From NCBI GenBank assembly GCA_014607495.2, contig CP053160.1:13578001-13642000 (forward strand): DNA of 64,000 nt, in the 5' to 3' direction. This DNA comes from Carposina sasakii. Lineage: Eukaryota > Arthropoda > Insecta > Lepidoptera > Carposinidae. Shown here in pieces: positions 10,676-22,794 of the stretch. Made by a program: the position numbers and the translations under genes. Positions within the stretch are counted from its first letter, which is position 1. Each line of letters begins with the position of its first letter. The notes below the pieces were generated by a model that was not told where the DNA came from, ran no database searches, and saw only the letters and a list, made by a program, of their open reading frames with translations.

Positions 10676-12254
10676 ATATGTTGTAGAGTAAACACAACTC
10701 ACGCGTTAATGTTATTTCACTTTAACGTGGCATCCATACCATAAAATACACGGAACCAATTTATTACCAGCGCAATAAGGAAATGCATTAAAAATCGGAC
10801 TTCCGTTCTTTCCCGATTTAGACTGTATTCCGTCGGACTTTGTGTAAACACTACCCTTAGATGGTGGTAAATGTTCCATGAAATTACCTCAGAATTTCGC
10901 CAGCTACGAAATTCGGTTTGCGCTAGCCAAATTTTAAAGTGGAGTTATCCTTTATCTCGCAACGTGAAAAAATGATTTGTTTCTGTGAAGTTGTACCGAA
11001 TTAAATACTATAAATAAGGTGAAAGTAGTCTAATAAATCTTATAGACAGATTTAATAAGATACACCGCACAAAACATTACGTACATAGGTATCTTTATTG
11101 GCTAAAGTATAACTGATGATTTAGAACGTCTTTTTATACAAATATAGATTGAACTAGGCACAGATTACAGGAACATAAGTATAGCTACCCAAAATCAGGT
11201 AATTTGTTATGTGCAAACGCGATTTCCGTCGAAATTCCGCGAGGCATCGTAAATCCTGTCGTAGTTGCATGCTCTGCGGAACCATGGCATCGCTTGCAAC
11301 TGCAATTAGTTCATGTCAACTGGTTGCTAAAATAATTTGTGAGCTTTTAATAATCCTTTTATTAGTACCTAACACTAGCTTATTGCCTTCGACTCCGTCC
11401 GTGTTAACTTAGTTATTTCTTTACACTACCCTTAAAAACGTTATTTTGTAAAACGCTAAAACTGGTATGTAATGAATTTTATTTCAAAATATTAATTCCA
11501 TATTTGTAGTAAATTTACATTATAAGTTCTTGTATTTAAATAAAGCAGATAAATTTCAAACAAAACTATCATCATCAACATATTCATTCGAAATTATAAT
11601 TGAAATTTTCAATTCAATATTTACCTTATCGAAGTTCATGATAAAGTTTAATTTTATAAATAAATCTATTCAAAATCAATTTACATTTCAAATTCTCCAG
11701 TTTCAACCAACTTCATCTCGAAATAAGTGGATCTGTTTGCTCTTACTACGCAATATTGATAGCACTAATAAAATAATGGACTATTCATTTTCAGTCGGAT
11801 CTATTCGAGATGCGTTCACGTATTAACGAATCATGTTCGTGAACTACTTAAAGCTTATATTGACTGTCAGATTACACTAACGAAATGCTACTTTTAACGT
11901 GGGAATATATAAAGTTCTTATTTGAACCAAATGACTTTTAATAAAGGATTTTGTGACAAGTTAAATTAACTGTCAAAAATAGATAGAGATAGATAGAGAT
12001 ACCTACATCTCCTACCTAGCTTCCCCCCTCTCCTCTCCATACATAATTTCGGCCATCTATCCAGGCAATTTGTACTATTTTTTTTAAACTTTTAATAGTT
12101 GTCAGAAAATGCTTCCTTGTGGTTAAACTTATAATGTGCTTACCTACAGTAGCAGCGAACAAGGTGAACCTTTATTTACTTTATCGTATACAATTACAGG
12201 GATGTTAAGACAATGTAACATAGTTTCGCATTGATTTTCGCCCAACATTCTCCC
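10676..12254. other. No gene recognised; one GC-richer patch
   Basis: Mostly AT-rich. 11205-11310 is a CpG-richer patch (CGCGAGGCATCGTAAATCCT) within a 67-codon plus frame without a known domain. It may be an old repeat or exon but I cannot assign it. A short GATAGA-type microsatellite lies at about 11983-12003. Confidence 0.4.
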
Positions 12255-12317
12255 TTAGTGGTTAGACTTTATTATGTGATTTGTTCGTTAAATCACATAA
12301 TAAAGTATAACCACTAA
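12255..12317. repeat. 63-nt near-perfect hairpin
   Basis: Left arm 12255-12282 (starts TTAGTGGTTAGACTTTATTA) and right arm 12290-12317 pair at 27 of 28 positions, with a 7-base loop GTTCGTT. The size and pairing resemble a microRNA precursor or a minimal MITE. No flanking target duplication is obvious. Confidence 0.7.
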
Positions 12318-13639
12318 ACCGTGAAAAAGAAGGCGAAGTAAACTTTTTAATGTCAAATCTCTGTCGATTCGATAAAATAAAGGTACTCGAACTAAAAACA
12401 AATGGCGAAAATTTTCTGGCAGTTTCACAATTTTACATACTCACATTTTTCATAGTTTAAGGTCTCCTGACTTCATGCAATAAGTACCTACATTATTTCT
12501 AACGTAATTAAGAACTAACAGGTAGGTGAGGTAACCGTTACAGAATACATATTGTTTAATCATTAGCAAATAGTGAGGTAAATTTTAGACCTAAGCCGCT
12601 TATAACCTGCTCTAGTTTTCCTAGACGAAGCCATTGAAACTTTGGTGCCTGCGTAGGTTGACCTACGCAGTATTCAATAATATACTAGCGGTCTACGGCT
12701 TCAATCGCATTTAGACTTTTTTCGTTTGACACAGATTGAAGCTCGCTTGTATCAACTGCTTGAGCATTGATCGATCATAGATGCCTTAGCATCCCTCTTA
12801 TCATATGTCTATTTTGTTAACATACCCATTAAAAATAAGAAGATTAATATATTTTAAAATATTTAGTTAGTTGGTTATATGCATTACCGCTTAATTTAAA
12901 TTTCGCGGTCTCCACAGTATTGCCTTTGCGTTTTTGCCACGACAGAAGCGTCTTAACAAAAACCTAATCGGCATACGGAACGTCGAGTACAGATTTGAAT
13001 TGGCTCCTATGATCTACCAGGAGCAAATGTGGCGTGAAATTACATGTTTACCTACTTATCTATTCAATGGGAAAATTGTTTTCCGGATCCTCGATGTCCA
13101 TTCGGTTCAGGAACGATTGGCATTTGACAGACGGACTGGGTTCCGATGCCGGGCTGAATATTGCACCGGTTAACCTGGGTTATATTACTCTTAGCTGTAC
13201 AGGCATTTCATGTATTATTTATACTATTGGCTCTACATTCTGACTTTGTCAGATTTGTATATAATCACGCCAAATTAGCCTCACCAATTATCTTAAAAGA
13301 GGCTAAACAGATGTGTAAAATTATACACCCACTTCTTCCCTTTTATCCCATGGGGTAATAAATGAGCCTACCTCACTTAACTGGTGTAAATACAAAAATC
13401 TAGCGACCGGTAATGAACAAAAATGTTCCCGAATCATAACTAGGTAAAATTATTCATTTATCTGATTTAGCTTTAAAAGCAAGCTCCACTTTCCAAGAAT
13501 AAACAAAGATATCCTAATTTCCGTACACCGGTTTTAAACAGAGAGAGAGACAAGTCGCTATAAATATGTATGAAAAGACAGACATCGTACTATCTGTATA
13601 GAAAATAAAACATACATATGATTACATATAATCATATAC
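12318..13639. other. Small hairpin and an exon-like patch, otherwise nothing assigned
   Basis: 12649-12670 is a perfect 10-bp hairpin with 2-base loop (CTGCGTAGGT TG ACCTACGCAG). 12953-13170 is GC-richer, follows an acceptor-like TTTTTGCCACGACAG, and has coding-like sequence in more than one frame: KRLNKNLIGIRNVEYRFELA first, then FSGSSMSIRFRNDW in another frame, faintly CUB-like. I could not build a consistent exon, so no gene is called. Confidence 0.4.
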
Positions 13640-13890
13640 CTTTATCCCTTACGGGTGTAGACAGAGCACCAAGGGCCGACAGAACCACATGGTGCCACTT
13701 CTGGCCAATTTTGAGGGTATAGTTGAGATGTACAAGTTCGGTTAGTAGTGACAGGTGGTCAGCCCATCGCTTACAAAACCCCAAGACCCTCTTATCCCTC
13801 TACTGACTTGTACAGTATGCCCGGGAAGAGAAGCAGCTGTAGTATTATACTTTTTTTTTCACTCCCAAAGCAGCATAGAAGAAAATAAAA
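13640..13890 (+). repeat. Dispersed 250-bp repeat, copy 1
   Basis: Runs from CTTTATCCCTTACGGG through AGCACCAAGGGCCGA, GTACAAGTTCGGTTAGTAGT and GACCCTCTT to AGAGAAGCAGCTGTAGT. The same order at similar length recurs at 53860-54110. No ORF; class unassigned. Confidence 0.75.
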
Positions 13891-13899
13891 ATATGATAC

Positions 13900-14130
13900 A
13901 TACATACATACATAACCTCACGCCTATATCCCATAGGGGTAGGCAGAGACTACAGATCTCCATTTAGTACGTTCCAAATATACCTCTTTTGCCTCATCCA
14001 CATTCATTAACATCTTCATACATACTCGCCGGTTTCGGGTACTCTCGACTAGTCCTTTTTTAGCACATCCCCAATGGTCTATAGGTTCGTCTAGGGCGAC
14101 CTCTCCCAGCATTGCCATTCACTTCTGCCA
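13900..14130 (-). pseudogene. LINE 3' end: last codons of RT ORF and TACA-repeat tail
   Basis: Read on the minus strand, 14118-13924 encodes a segment with EAKEVYLERTKWRSVVSAYP, a motif I associate with the extreme C-terminus of LINE polyproteins. It is followed by a CCTATGGGATATAGGCGTGA stretch and a (TATG)n-like tail at about 13898-13914. Only the final part of the element is present. Confidence 0.55.
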
Positions 14131-14817
14131 TGTATATCTCTTTCGTTAATCGAAATATGAATTATGAATTAAAATATGAAAATAACACTAAATACGATTT
14201 TCTGATTATCGTCGCGTCGATTGCATTAAAAAATTATTTTAAGGTCTCGTCACACCAAAGCTAAGTAGCGCCGTCAATTTTTTAGGGCGCTTCGTTGAAA
14301 AATTAGCAGTCATCAAAGGTTCGGAGCAAGGGATCATAAATTCGGGGGAGGTTGGTACCGTGATTCCATTCGTATTCCCCCTTAGACTAAGCGGCAATGC
14401 GATAAATTATAGCCATCAATAATATCGCGAGACGCTGTGTCAACAACAGTCTATACTTTAGTATTTATGCTGTGCTATTACTTCGCTTTGTATCTGCTGA
14501 TGTTTCGGGAATCAAATTAATCTTTTGTTTAGTTGGCTTTTAGTGTCACGGTTTTATTAGTTTCATTTCAAAATCTTTAGTAAGTTGTCCCACATACTGA
14601 TCATTGTTTATTATTTATATTATACCTATTTTATAAAAACAAGCATTATCATAAAGTGATTTCGCATTTTCGCAATAATCAATTCCGGTCAAAATCGATA
14701 ATTTAGATTTCAGTGATCGCTGGAAGTGGCTTAAATAACCATTAGATGTTTTTAGTTGTGGAGTTTACTGTCTTAATTGTATAAGACCATAGGTACGTAG
14801 AAATCTATATCTATTCT
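14131..14817. other. No feature recognised
   Basis: AT-rich with a slightly GC-richer patch at 14270-14400. No coding frame or repeat match seen in the window. Confidence 0.4.
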
Positions 14818-16645
14818 TCTATACTAATATTATAAAGAGGTAAACTTTGATTGTTTGTTTATTTGCAGGGAATAGGCTCCGAAACTACTAGACCGATTTC
14901 AAAAATTCTTCCACCGTTAGAATCCTTATTGGACCTGGATGATTATAGGCTATAGGGTTTCGCATAATTTCCACTGGACTGGAATAAATATGAATTAAAT
15001 ACAATTTATTTTAACCATTTGACGCATGGAGGTATACCTATGTTTGACATATACCATAGAATAACAAGTCCCCAGAAGGAGTCCTCAATGACAGATGTAT
15101 TCCGGGTAGTGAAGCAAATACGAGTCAAAAATCCCGAATCTTCGCTCTTCTTACCCGCCGATTGTTGCCAAATCGATAAAAATTATAGTTTTTTATCAGT
15201 TAGGTTTAAAAATAGATACTGAAAATTGCTTTCAAAAATAGGTTCTGGGGAATTTATTATTATTATATTTTTTTTTAGTTTATCCCGAAGGAAAGGCAAG
15301 AGGAACTAAGCCCATACAGCCATTGTCTTTAGTAAATGATTTCTGAATTTATGATGGATGATAATGATGATGATGAATGGAAACGTCGGGAAAATCCACA
15401 AGAACAAGTGTAAAGTTAGTCAAAATGGAAAATTTTTGCAGAAACAACTTACATGGGCCATGAAGAGATCGTATTCCGGCTGAAGTTTTACTCAGCTTAC
15501 CTGCGTATAAAACCATGCACACGCACTAGATTCACATCACAAGTAATCAAAATATAACTTATCTACCAGAAAAAATCACTTTACGGACACATGCAAGCCA
15601 TTTACAAATAATTTTCAAAAGAAAATTACACCCGCTCCCTTCCAGCTTTTCCCGCCGAATCGGAATTTATTATTTTGTAACATACAGATCACATGACAAA
15701 ACATGACAGATTTTTTTTTTGTTTATCCCTGAAGAAAGGGCATAAGGAATACAATACTGATGATTTCTGAATTTATGATGGATGATAATGATAATGAATG
15801 GAAACGTCGGGAAAATCCTTAAAACGAGTGTTAAAAGTCAAAATCAAAAAGAATTGCAAAAACAACATACTTGCACGGGCCCACGAAGAAACGGAGATAC
15901 AAATAAATTTTTAATTTCACAAGTAAAATGTACCCACTCCTTCCAGTTTTTCCGCCAAATAAGATAAATTTGGTGTGAAATTTCCCGAAATTCCCATGGG
16001 AACGGACAAACAGTCAATTTTACGAAAACCATGACATACAGGGTGAAATTTTTTGTGGCCACCTTTAACAGGGTATATATACATGAAATAAAGTAAGTGT
16101 AAAAGCAAAAACTGGGATTTTTTTTTTTTTTTAATTTCTAAATTCCTTGATCGGAACGGAATAAACAGAATTAAATTTCGTAAGAAAACTTATGCGCGGT
16201 GCATTTATGCAGAAAACGCAGTAAACCCCTATTTACGAAAATCACTTTGGACCAATATGATTATGAAATTTGATGGAAACCAGACACATATTTATGCTTC
16301 CACCATGGAGAAAAAATCGGGACTTTGAGGAGATTTAGTTCTTCGGGAAACGTTGACGCTATACATAAAATCATCCTGTATAATTATGAAACTTATAGGG
16401 AGTGCGAGAAGGCACTGAGAAGCATATTTCCCATCTAAATTTCACCAGAACGGGATAAACGGGAATTCTCAATTTTTACGAAGACCACTTGACACAAAAT
16501 GATGAAACATGGCAGGTATATTCGGTAGGGAGTGTAAGGAAGCACTGAGAACATATTTCCCGATATTCCCACGGGAACGGGACAAACGGAAATTCCAAAT
16601 TTTAGAGGATAAGTACCGAAGCGAAGCAAGGGCGGGTCACTAGTG
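14818..16645 (+). mobile_element. Large non-autonomous element, Helitron-like ends, copy 1
   Basis: Begins TCTATACTAATATTATAAAG and ends CGGGTCACTAG followed by T. It shares both ends and the internal order with 34736-36286, which is inverted. TC at the 5' end and CTAG at the 3' end, followed by T, fit the Helitron pattern (TC...CTRR, insertion between A and T), but no clear 3' hairpin is seen and the base before TC is T here. The interior has a partial tandem duplication (about 15265-15660 and 15710-15970) and repeated units with TTCCC, GGGAACGG and GACAAACGG. There is no protein. Confidence 0.6.
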
Positions 16646-17458
16646 TTTAATATACCTATAGTTAGTACATAACATAGCACCTGTCACTATTTCATGTTCA
16701 CATAGTTCTAACTTGAAATGCGCGCACGCCAAACCTTTTTATTGAAAGTCAAGTTAAAATCCATAAATTCCTGGAACGTACGGAAAGAAACCTCCCAAAG
16801 GAACCGCTTCCGTGCTTAACGATTACGTTGCTTTGAAAATTCCAGCACCTTACAAGGTTCACTCGGAATAACTACAGACATAGAGTGAATAATACTCGCT
16901 AAATACAGTAACTAAACTGAAAATTTACCGTTTCAAAATCTTTCGAACGTTGTTCTGAATGTCATAAATTTTACTTGCGTCACTATAGCGTTAACCTACT
17001 GCATTTTAATGCGGCAACAGTCATCAATTACCTATCAAAATGTACATCTAACTGATTTTGCATAGTGGTGTGCAAATGTAATTTCATTAAAAGCATAAAA
17101 AATATAGTCTATTTTCTGCACCATCTTATATTTTTATTGAAATAAGATACTTAACATTTAATAGTACCTAATAGTCTCAACAGGTAATAATCTAGGTATA
17201 CTTATTTATTATTTAGATCATCTTTGATATGTTTATTAAAGAAGTTAGGTCACTTAATCGAATATACACTGTGACACGACAAGTATTCTACAACGCCATC
17301 ACGTGGCCTCTATCACGTAAAGGTTTGGAGGAATTTTCAATAGCGTTCATTTTAGTAAACATTGACTATATTCAATTATGCGAATTTTCAATGCTAAAAG
17401 CAGATTAGGGTCAACGTTAACTCTATTTTTATATTATAAAATTATTAATAAAGAAATG
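16646..17458. other. No feature recognised
   Basis: AT-rich unique-looking sequence with no coding frame or repeat match seen. Confidence 0.4.
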
Positions 17459-17545
17459 GAAAAAATTCCTCACCCGGGTGGGAATCGAACCCACGACCCC
17501 TGCATTCCGCGTGTCAGTGCTCTAACCACTAAGCCACCGGGTCAA
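17459..17545 (-). mobile_element. tRNA-derived SINE, type 2
   Basis: Minus strand: a tRNA-like head with an A box TGGCTTAGTGG and a B box GGTTCGATTCC inside a perfect T-arm (GTGGG...CCCAC), then a tail AGGAATTTTTTCCATTTCTT. Acceptor pairing has a mismatch and no proper anticodon arm can be drawn, so it is not a working tRNA. The same head and tail recur at 21945-22030, 23922-23990, 28496-28580 and 30503-30572, which shows it is a retroposed family. Confidence 0.8.
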
Positions 17546-18087
17546 TTACTCGGATGACGAATTTTACCATCTCTTTTCTAAATTACATATTGGCAACGTT
17601 ATTTTTCATCCCGATAGCTATACACTAGCCAAATCTCGGCAAACAAAGCTGAATCCCTCAGCACAATGTTTAAAGATGAAACGATCAAGCATATCCTAAC
17701 GGATTATAATAATGGAGAAGTGTTTTTATAAATTTATCTTAGTCAAGATATTATATATCTATTTTTATACCTACAAATGGTCCGTTTATATTTAAAAGTA
17801 GAATAATTATGTGGGTAACTTGAAGTCTTAATACAGTACAGTATAATACTTCACAGACAATAAACAACACAACAGAATAATAAAAGAAGTACTTATAATA
17901 AAGTAAAATAACATTTAACTTACTTACTCTAAAGGTCTCTCGAATATCCCCTTACCGGCTCTCCGGGGGTTTTTAAATATTCAGCAAATAATAAAATATA
18001 TTGCTCTTAGAATATGTATGAGGCTAACGTCGTAATACATAACGAAACTATTAAATAGAGTCGAAGTTGGGCCATACTTTTTTTCAT
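17546..18087. other. No feature recognised, flank of the duplicated unit
   Basis: AT-rich. It ends where homology between the two large repeat units begins. Confidence 0.4.
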
Positions 18088-18183
18088 TAGAAACAAGTAG
18101 GCTTTATATTTTACGAGTACTTACCTATTTATAGGTATAATTAAAAATATATATCAAGCTTACTTAACAAAAATACTATATCT

Positions 18184-18445
18184 ACAGGGTGTAACAAAAA
18201 GGGTATGTTAAGCGCAAAGCTATGTAAATAGCCCACTATAGAGAACCTATCCACAAAATTTAAGATCCGAAATCACATGTTTATTTTTCCCGATAGTATG
18301 GAGAATTTTTAAATATCTCAGGAATTTTCATACAATCTTGAAAAATAAAAATGTGATTTCGAGTTTCAAATTTTGGAAATAGGTTCTCTATAGTGGGCTA
18401 TTTATACAGCTTTTCGCTTAACATACCCTTTCTGTTACACCCTGT
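18184..18445. mobile_element. Foldback element A, copy 1
   Basis: A 262-bp element starting ACAGGGTGTAACA and ending TGTTACACCCTGT. The two halves are inverted copies of each other over almost their whole length (GGGTATGTTAAGCG near both ends, ATAGCCCACTATAGAGAACC further in), so a transcript would fold into one long hairpin. Copies are at 24991-25252 and, more diverged, 31477-31739. No ORF. Confidence 0.85.
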
Positions 18446-18518
18446 ATAGAAAGTATATCAAACTAATCATAGTCAAATCAATAATAAAGAACTTTGTGAC
18501 ATCATGTGAGCCCCTTTT

Positions 18519-18730
18519 CACCACCTGGATACTAGACGCAGACTAGCGTATCACCCTTATGTTGTGATATACCACCCATTCGCACCAAACGTTATGCTAA
18601 CTCGTTTGTAATGCGAACGGCTAAGGAGTGGAATGCACTTCCTGCCGATGTATTTCCCGAGCACTACAACATTGGTCTCTTCAAAGCTAGAGTGAATAGG
18701 CACTTTCTAGGCAAACATGTACCACCCTAG
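18519..18730 (+). pseudogene. LINE (Jockey/CR1-like) RT C-terminal fragment, frameshifted
   Basis: Encodes the tail of a non-LTR polyprotein: HHLDTRRRLA, then NSFVMRTAKEWNALPADVFP and GLFKARVNRHFLG, ending at TAG 18728-18730. The pattern 'R-T-A-x-x-W-N-x-L-P' followed by a short helix is typical of the C-terminus of Jockey/CR1-type RT ORFs. Compared with the second unit (25326-25553), one T is missing near 18560, which shifts the frame. The polymerase core is absent. Confidence 0.75.
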
Positions 18731-18839
18731 GCCACATCTTGCTTAACATCAGGCACGATGGCGGTCAAATGTTTGCCTAGCTTATTGTAAAAAAATCATT
18801 TCATATCAAATAGTTCTTTTTTACCTGTGCTGATGCGGG

Positions 18840-19030
18840 GCTTCACTAGATTGAATCACGTGTATCTCCTTCCGTGTATGTCGTAAGAGTCTACTAAGGA
18901 ATTAAATGCAATGGGCTAGCAGCTGATCTTTAAAATTTAAGCCCGCTCTGCGAAATGTGGCTCTAGAGTCTCTTTCACGGTCCCTCAGTTCTGGTTACAC
19001 CATTTTTGGGAGCAATGCTATGTCTTTATT
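18840..19030 (+). repeat. LINE 3'-tail repeat following the RT fragment, copy 1
   Basis: Contains CTCCTTCCGTGTATGTCGTA, GCAGCTGATCTTTAAA and CAGTTCTGG. Fragments of the same sequence occur elsewhere in the window without the coding part, so it is probably the 3' untranslated region of the LINE. Confidence 0.6.
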
Positions 19031-19429
19031 TAAGTATGTACTTTGGTTTGTCAAAGCGAATTCTGTAAATACAAGATTTTTTACCTACATTTGTTAGATT
19101 TACCTACATACCTACATAATTTGCTTTTGTTTCTTTGACGTGGATATCGCAAATAATTATTTATGATGAAAATATAGGCAAGTGTGCTAGCTCCTTATCT
19201 GTATTATATTGATTTTGATGCTTTTCGTATTTCCTAACACGTAGAATCAATTTAGGGTTCCCCACTGAGGGGTCAACGGATATTTATGAAGATAACCCGA
19301 ATTTATTGATAACGATAAATTGTTTCAAGTGAATAATATTGTTTTTATACGTGCCTAATCGTCTCAAATTTAACATGTTGCTACGGAACTTAAATTCGTA
19401 AATACGGATATATGCTATCAATTTTTTTT

Positions 19430-19495
19430 TGGCATATACTTACTTTATTTGATGTATAGAGTACGTACACTTCGTAAACGGTGGCAACGAAAAAA
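19430..19495 (+). repeat. 3' end of the 300-bp MITE family, truncated
   Basis: ATACTTACTTTATTTGATGT, AGAGTACG and ACGAAAAAAGACCCTG match the 3' end of 20941-21240. The 5' part is missing. The paired copy is at 26237-26312. Confidence 0.6.
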
Positions 19496-19766
19496 GACCC
19501 TGCACGCAACACCACCTTTTTCTTCTAATAGTCTATCTGACGTTTAGGAAAATCGGCCCTAAATTGAATTAGGACTTAGATAAAAACAAGGAAAACGTGG
19601 TGCCATCAAGAAGCAACCAATAAATCGTATCAACCATCAGACAGCAGGGGCTACCACTCCACTTATTGTTGTTTGTTACAAATAATTCTCCCCTCTGATC
19701 AAGATAAGTGTTAAGTGTATTAGTTCTGCATTGAGACACCAGTGCGATTTTTCCCATAAATTACTT

Positions 19767-19790
19767 GTGGGGTCCTGCAGGAGACCCCAC
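19767..19790. repeat. Short GC hairpin
   Basis: GTGGGGTC and GACCCCAC pair perfectly around CTGCAGGA. Conserved in the second unit at 26574-26597. It could be an old element end. Confidence 0.5.
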
Positions 19791-20940
19791 GATTTAGTGC
19801 AATCTAAGTATTCGATGTTCAATGGATTATTAATGTCGAAGAATTTACTTCTTACGAGTATAATGAATTAACAGAAGAGACTGTATTAAATAGTATTTTA
19901 AGTTTTGAATAAGAAACGACGTCAAGAAGTGTTAGGTAACTTTTGTTATTTAAATGGAAATTATTAGGTAACAGACTGGCTATAATATGGTGGAATAGGT
20001 AAATCTGAGAATTACTTATTAGACGTGAGTGCATTTTGTGCTTTCAGTTAGATTTGGCACTAATTCGGTTATAAACATCAAGTTAAAGCCTTAGTTGTTA
20101 AATAAAATATATTTATGCATATTATTTAACTTTATCTCGGAGTAGGAAGCTGGATTTTTCTTCACATAAATGAATTTCATTCATATTTTAGAAAACAGAT
20201 TGAGCGGGACAGCCTGGTTGTTGTATGATGTACTGTCTCGCCAAGATGTCGATTTAGTGGACTGTATATTATATTGAATAGGGCGCGCTTAATATATAGG
20301 TAATATAAGAAAGTCAAGAAAAACACAATATTTACTTGTATTGTGCACACACAACTAATAGAAATATAGGAAAATACAGAAATTAAAGCCTGTATCGTAA
20401 TGTGTCCTTATACGAAGCTAAGCTTAGACCAACTTAGAAGGCGTAATTAAAAAAGGAACATTAACTTTTTAAATTTAATTTTATATGTTGCCTGCAAAAA
20501 GATGTCGTGGATCTCAAAATGGAGCAGAACAAAGAGTTAACAAGAAGTGAGATATAAAAATACCTATGGTGTAATGAATTATGTAAGCAAAAGACTCAAC
20601 TACAAAAACATAGACTTCTCCACGAATAATGACACCCTAAACGCAAGACAGTGCTTGTTCGCACTGACGCACGTGAAGTAGCAAGTCCCACTATTTCCCG
20701 CCTGGAAAAAGAAATATGACGCAATTTCGGTAATGCTTAGTTGTCGGGCCACAAGGGAATGAAAAATTCAAGGGGCCGACGTACATTACCGCACCACATT
20801 GCTAAGAGCATTTGTTCCCCAGAATTTGAACTGCGAAATATTTATTTTCGAAAGAAAGTGATGGCATTCACTTGTATGATGTTTCATCCCGGTACACATT
20901 TGTAAATAGGTAGGTGTTTTGTTAAAATGCACGTTTGTTG

Positions 20941-21240
20941 AGGGTGTGGTCGTCACGTTCCCGAAAACTGAATCTCATCATTATTGATCATTTATCCCGA
21001 AGCATACTGGGAAGGTCTGGTTTCTAAAATATTGTCCAAAGTTGAGTAAAAATACTGCGTTTTTTGTGCACATTGACGCGTGTAGCAAGGATAAATAATT
21101 AATATCTATCTAGAAAAAACTAGCATAAACACTGGATACTATAAATTTTGTAGTTAAAATACGTTTCCCACATTTTTTTTGCCATAAACTTATTTTATTT
21201 TGTAGAGTACGTTTTAGGGTGGCGACGAAAAAAGACCCTG
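20941..21240 (+). mobile_element. 300-bp MITE present only in unit copy 1
   Basis: Runs from AGGGTGTGGTCGTCACGTTC to AAAAAAGACCCTG, with short inverted ends (AGGGT/ACCCT). At the matching place in copy 2 (27779-27787) there is only TTTTATACA between the shared flanks GTTTGTTG and TATAGAATGG. Related copies form the right end of each large unit (24500-24881 and 31040-31424). The empty site means the insertion, or its loss, is younger than the split of the two copies. Confidence 0.75.
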
Positions 21241-21944
21241 TATAGAATGGGGTGTTGTTATGTTTTTATTTTTATGTTATTGCTACTATTTATAATAAAA
21301 ATGTAACGAAAGAACACCTATATGATTAATTGATTGAATCTGGTATTAAACATAGAAAAGTAAAAAGTAGCAAAAAGAGTAGGTTTATATATATAGGTTT
21401 ATTTATATTATAACATATTCGACTTGTAAATAAATTGTCAAAATAAATTTACTATTGAAAAAGTTTCGAATAATACCCTAGAGGACGATGTTAGACTAGA
21501 CGCTTAAACTCCCTAGATAGATGCCCAAATCGAATAATTTCAATGTAATATAATCAAACACTTTTAAACTCTTAAACTTCGTTATTAAAACAGTGTAAAT
21601 TTTTCTAATTGACAATGCAAAACGCCTCCACAAATGTTGACGAATCTTGATAGTTTGATAGCAAAGACTTATAAATAATTATTAACGCATAGAGGTATCT
21701 TATTTTAATAATTATTATGTGTACTACATCGCATAAATTTGTATTAGACTCGTGTGCGAATACCTAAGACTATGGGCGGGTGGGTGTCCAGAGTATTCCC
21801 CGAATGCGCGATGAACCATGCATACAAATAATAACATAATAGAAATGTATCATGTAGGTAGATTAATCAACATATAAGTAATCAGTATATTATTGTCGAT
21901 TTATCTCTTTAATATATCTATAACTTATAAAATTATTACTAAAG

Positions 21945-22030
21945 AAATGGAAAAAATTCTTCACCCGAGTGGGAATCGAACCCACGACCTCTGCATTCCG
22001 TGCTAGTGCTCTTACCACTGAGCTGTATAA
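21945..22030 (-). mobile_element. tRNA-derived SINE, type 2 (unit copy 1)
   Basis: Minus strand: AGCTCAGTGGTAAGAGCAC, B box GGTTCGATTCC, then the tail GAAGAATTTTTTCCATTTCT. A 105-codon minus frame starting upstream and ending here (22329-22012) has no domain and is treated as noncoding. Confidence 0.75.
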
Positions 22031-22794
22031 CTGTCAATCCAATGGTCAGAAAGGTCACATAGAAAGAGAACGTTGACGCTGTCTCTATCTTCATTAATAG
22101 AGAAATACAGCATCAGAATTAAAATGGAGGGTAAAAAATAGTGCTGATCATGGAGAAGAAATATAAGAGGAGTTTTCATACAAAAATAGTGTGCCGCTGA
22201 GCGAGGGTAAAGTATTGGACGAGGGGAGCATCCTAACACTGTAGCTCTGCCTATTACATAGAAACCACCTTGTAATGATAAGCCAAACTGCTTGCATAAA
22301 CGTGTGGTTACAGCTACTGCGTTACACACACTGGCCCTGAAGCTCTGCCCCTATCATGACGTCATGGCCTCACGATTGCCACACGACTCAGTTTATAGTC
22401 CCACCTCCTCTTTTATACCTTCACCATGGTGCTAATCGATGCTAAAGTCAACTATTTTTATATGAACTTTCCCTTGAACTTCTTTATTTGACTCCCTTTG
22501 AACAAAGACATTTTATGCAATAGTAGGCATGTGAAATGGTGTTTGAGTAGGGGTCCGTATATCATTTCATCCTTCAGTAGTGTTATTTCTTTTTCAAGTA
22601 TTGGCACAACTGTTCTATGTGGGTATTTTTATAATGGCGTTATTTATAAGCGTGTCTTATAGATTTCCATAATTGATAATTATCAATCGTATACTGAAAA
22701 GTAATTTTCTGTAGAAAAGGTGGGTAGGTACATGCATATTTAATTAATGTGTTGGGTTTAATCTTAGTGGTTTACTAATTTACTAATTTCTATA

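Noticed and set aside
17459..17545. A tRNA gene on the minus strand
   Set aside because: A and B boxes are good, but the acceptor has a mismatch, no anticodon arm forms, and the same head with the same tail occurs several times in the window: a SINE.
19569..19757. 62-codon minus-strand frame conserved in both large units (also 26376-26564)
   Set aside because: Near identity follows from the duplication; there is no independent evidence of coding.
22012..22329. 105-codon minus-strand frame, also present in the second unit
   Set aside because: Its end lies in a SINE head, the second copy differs in frame length, and no domain is present. Conservation only reflects the duplication.
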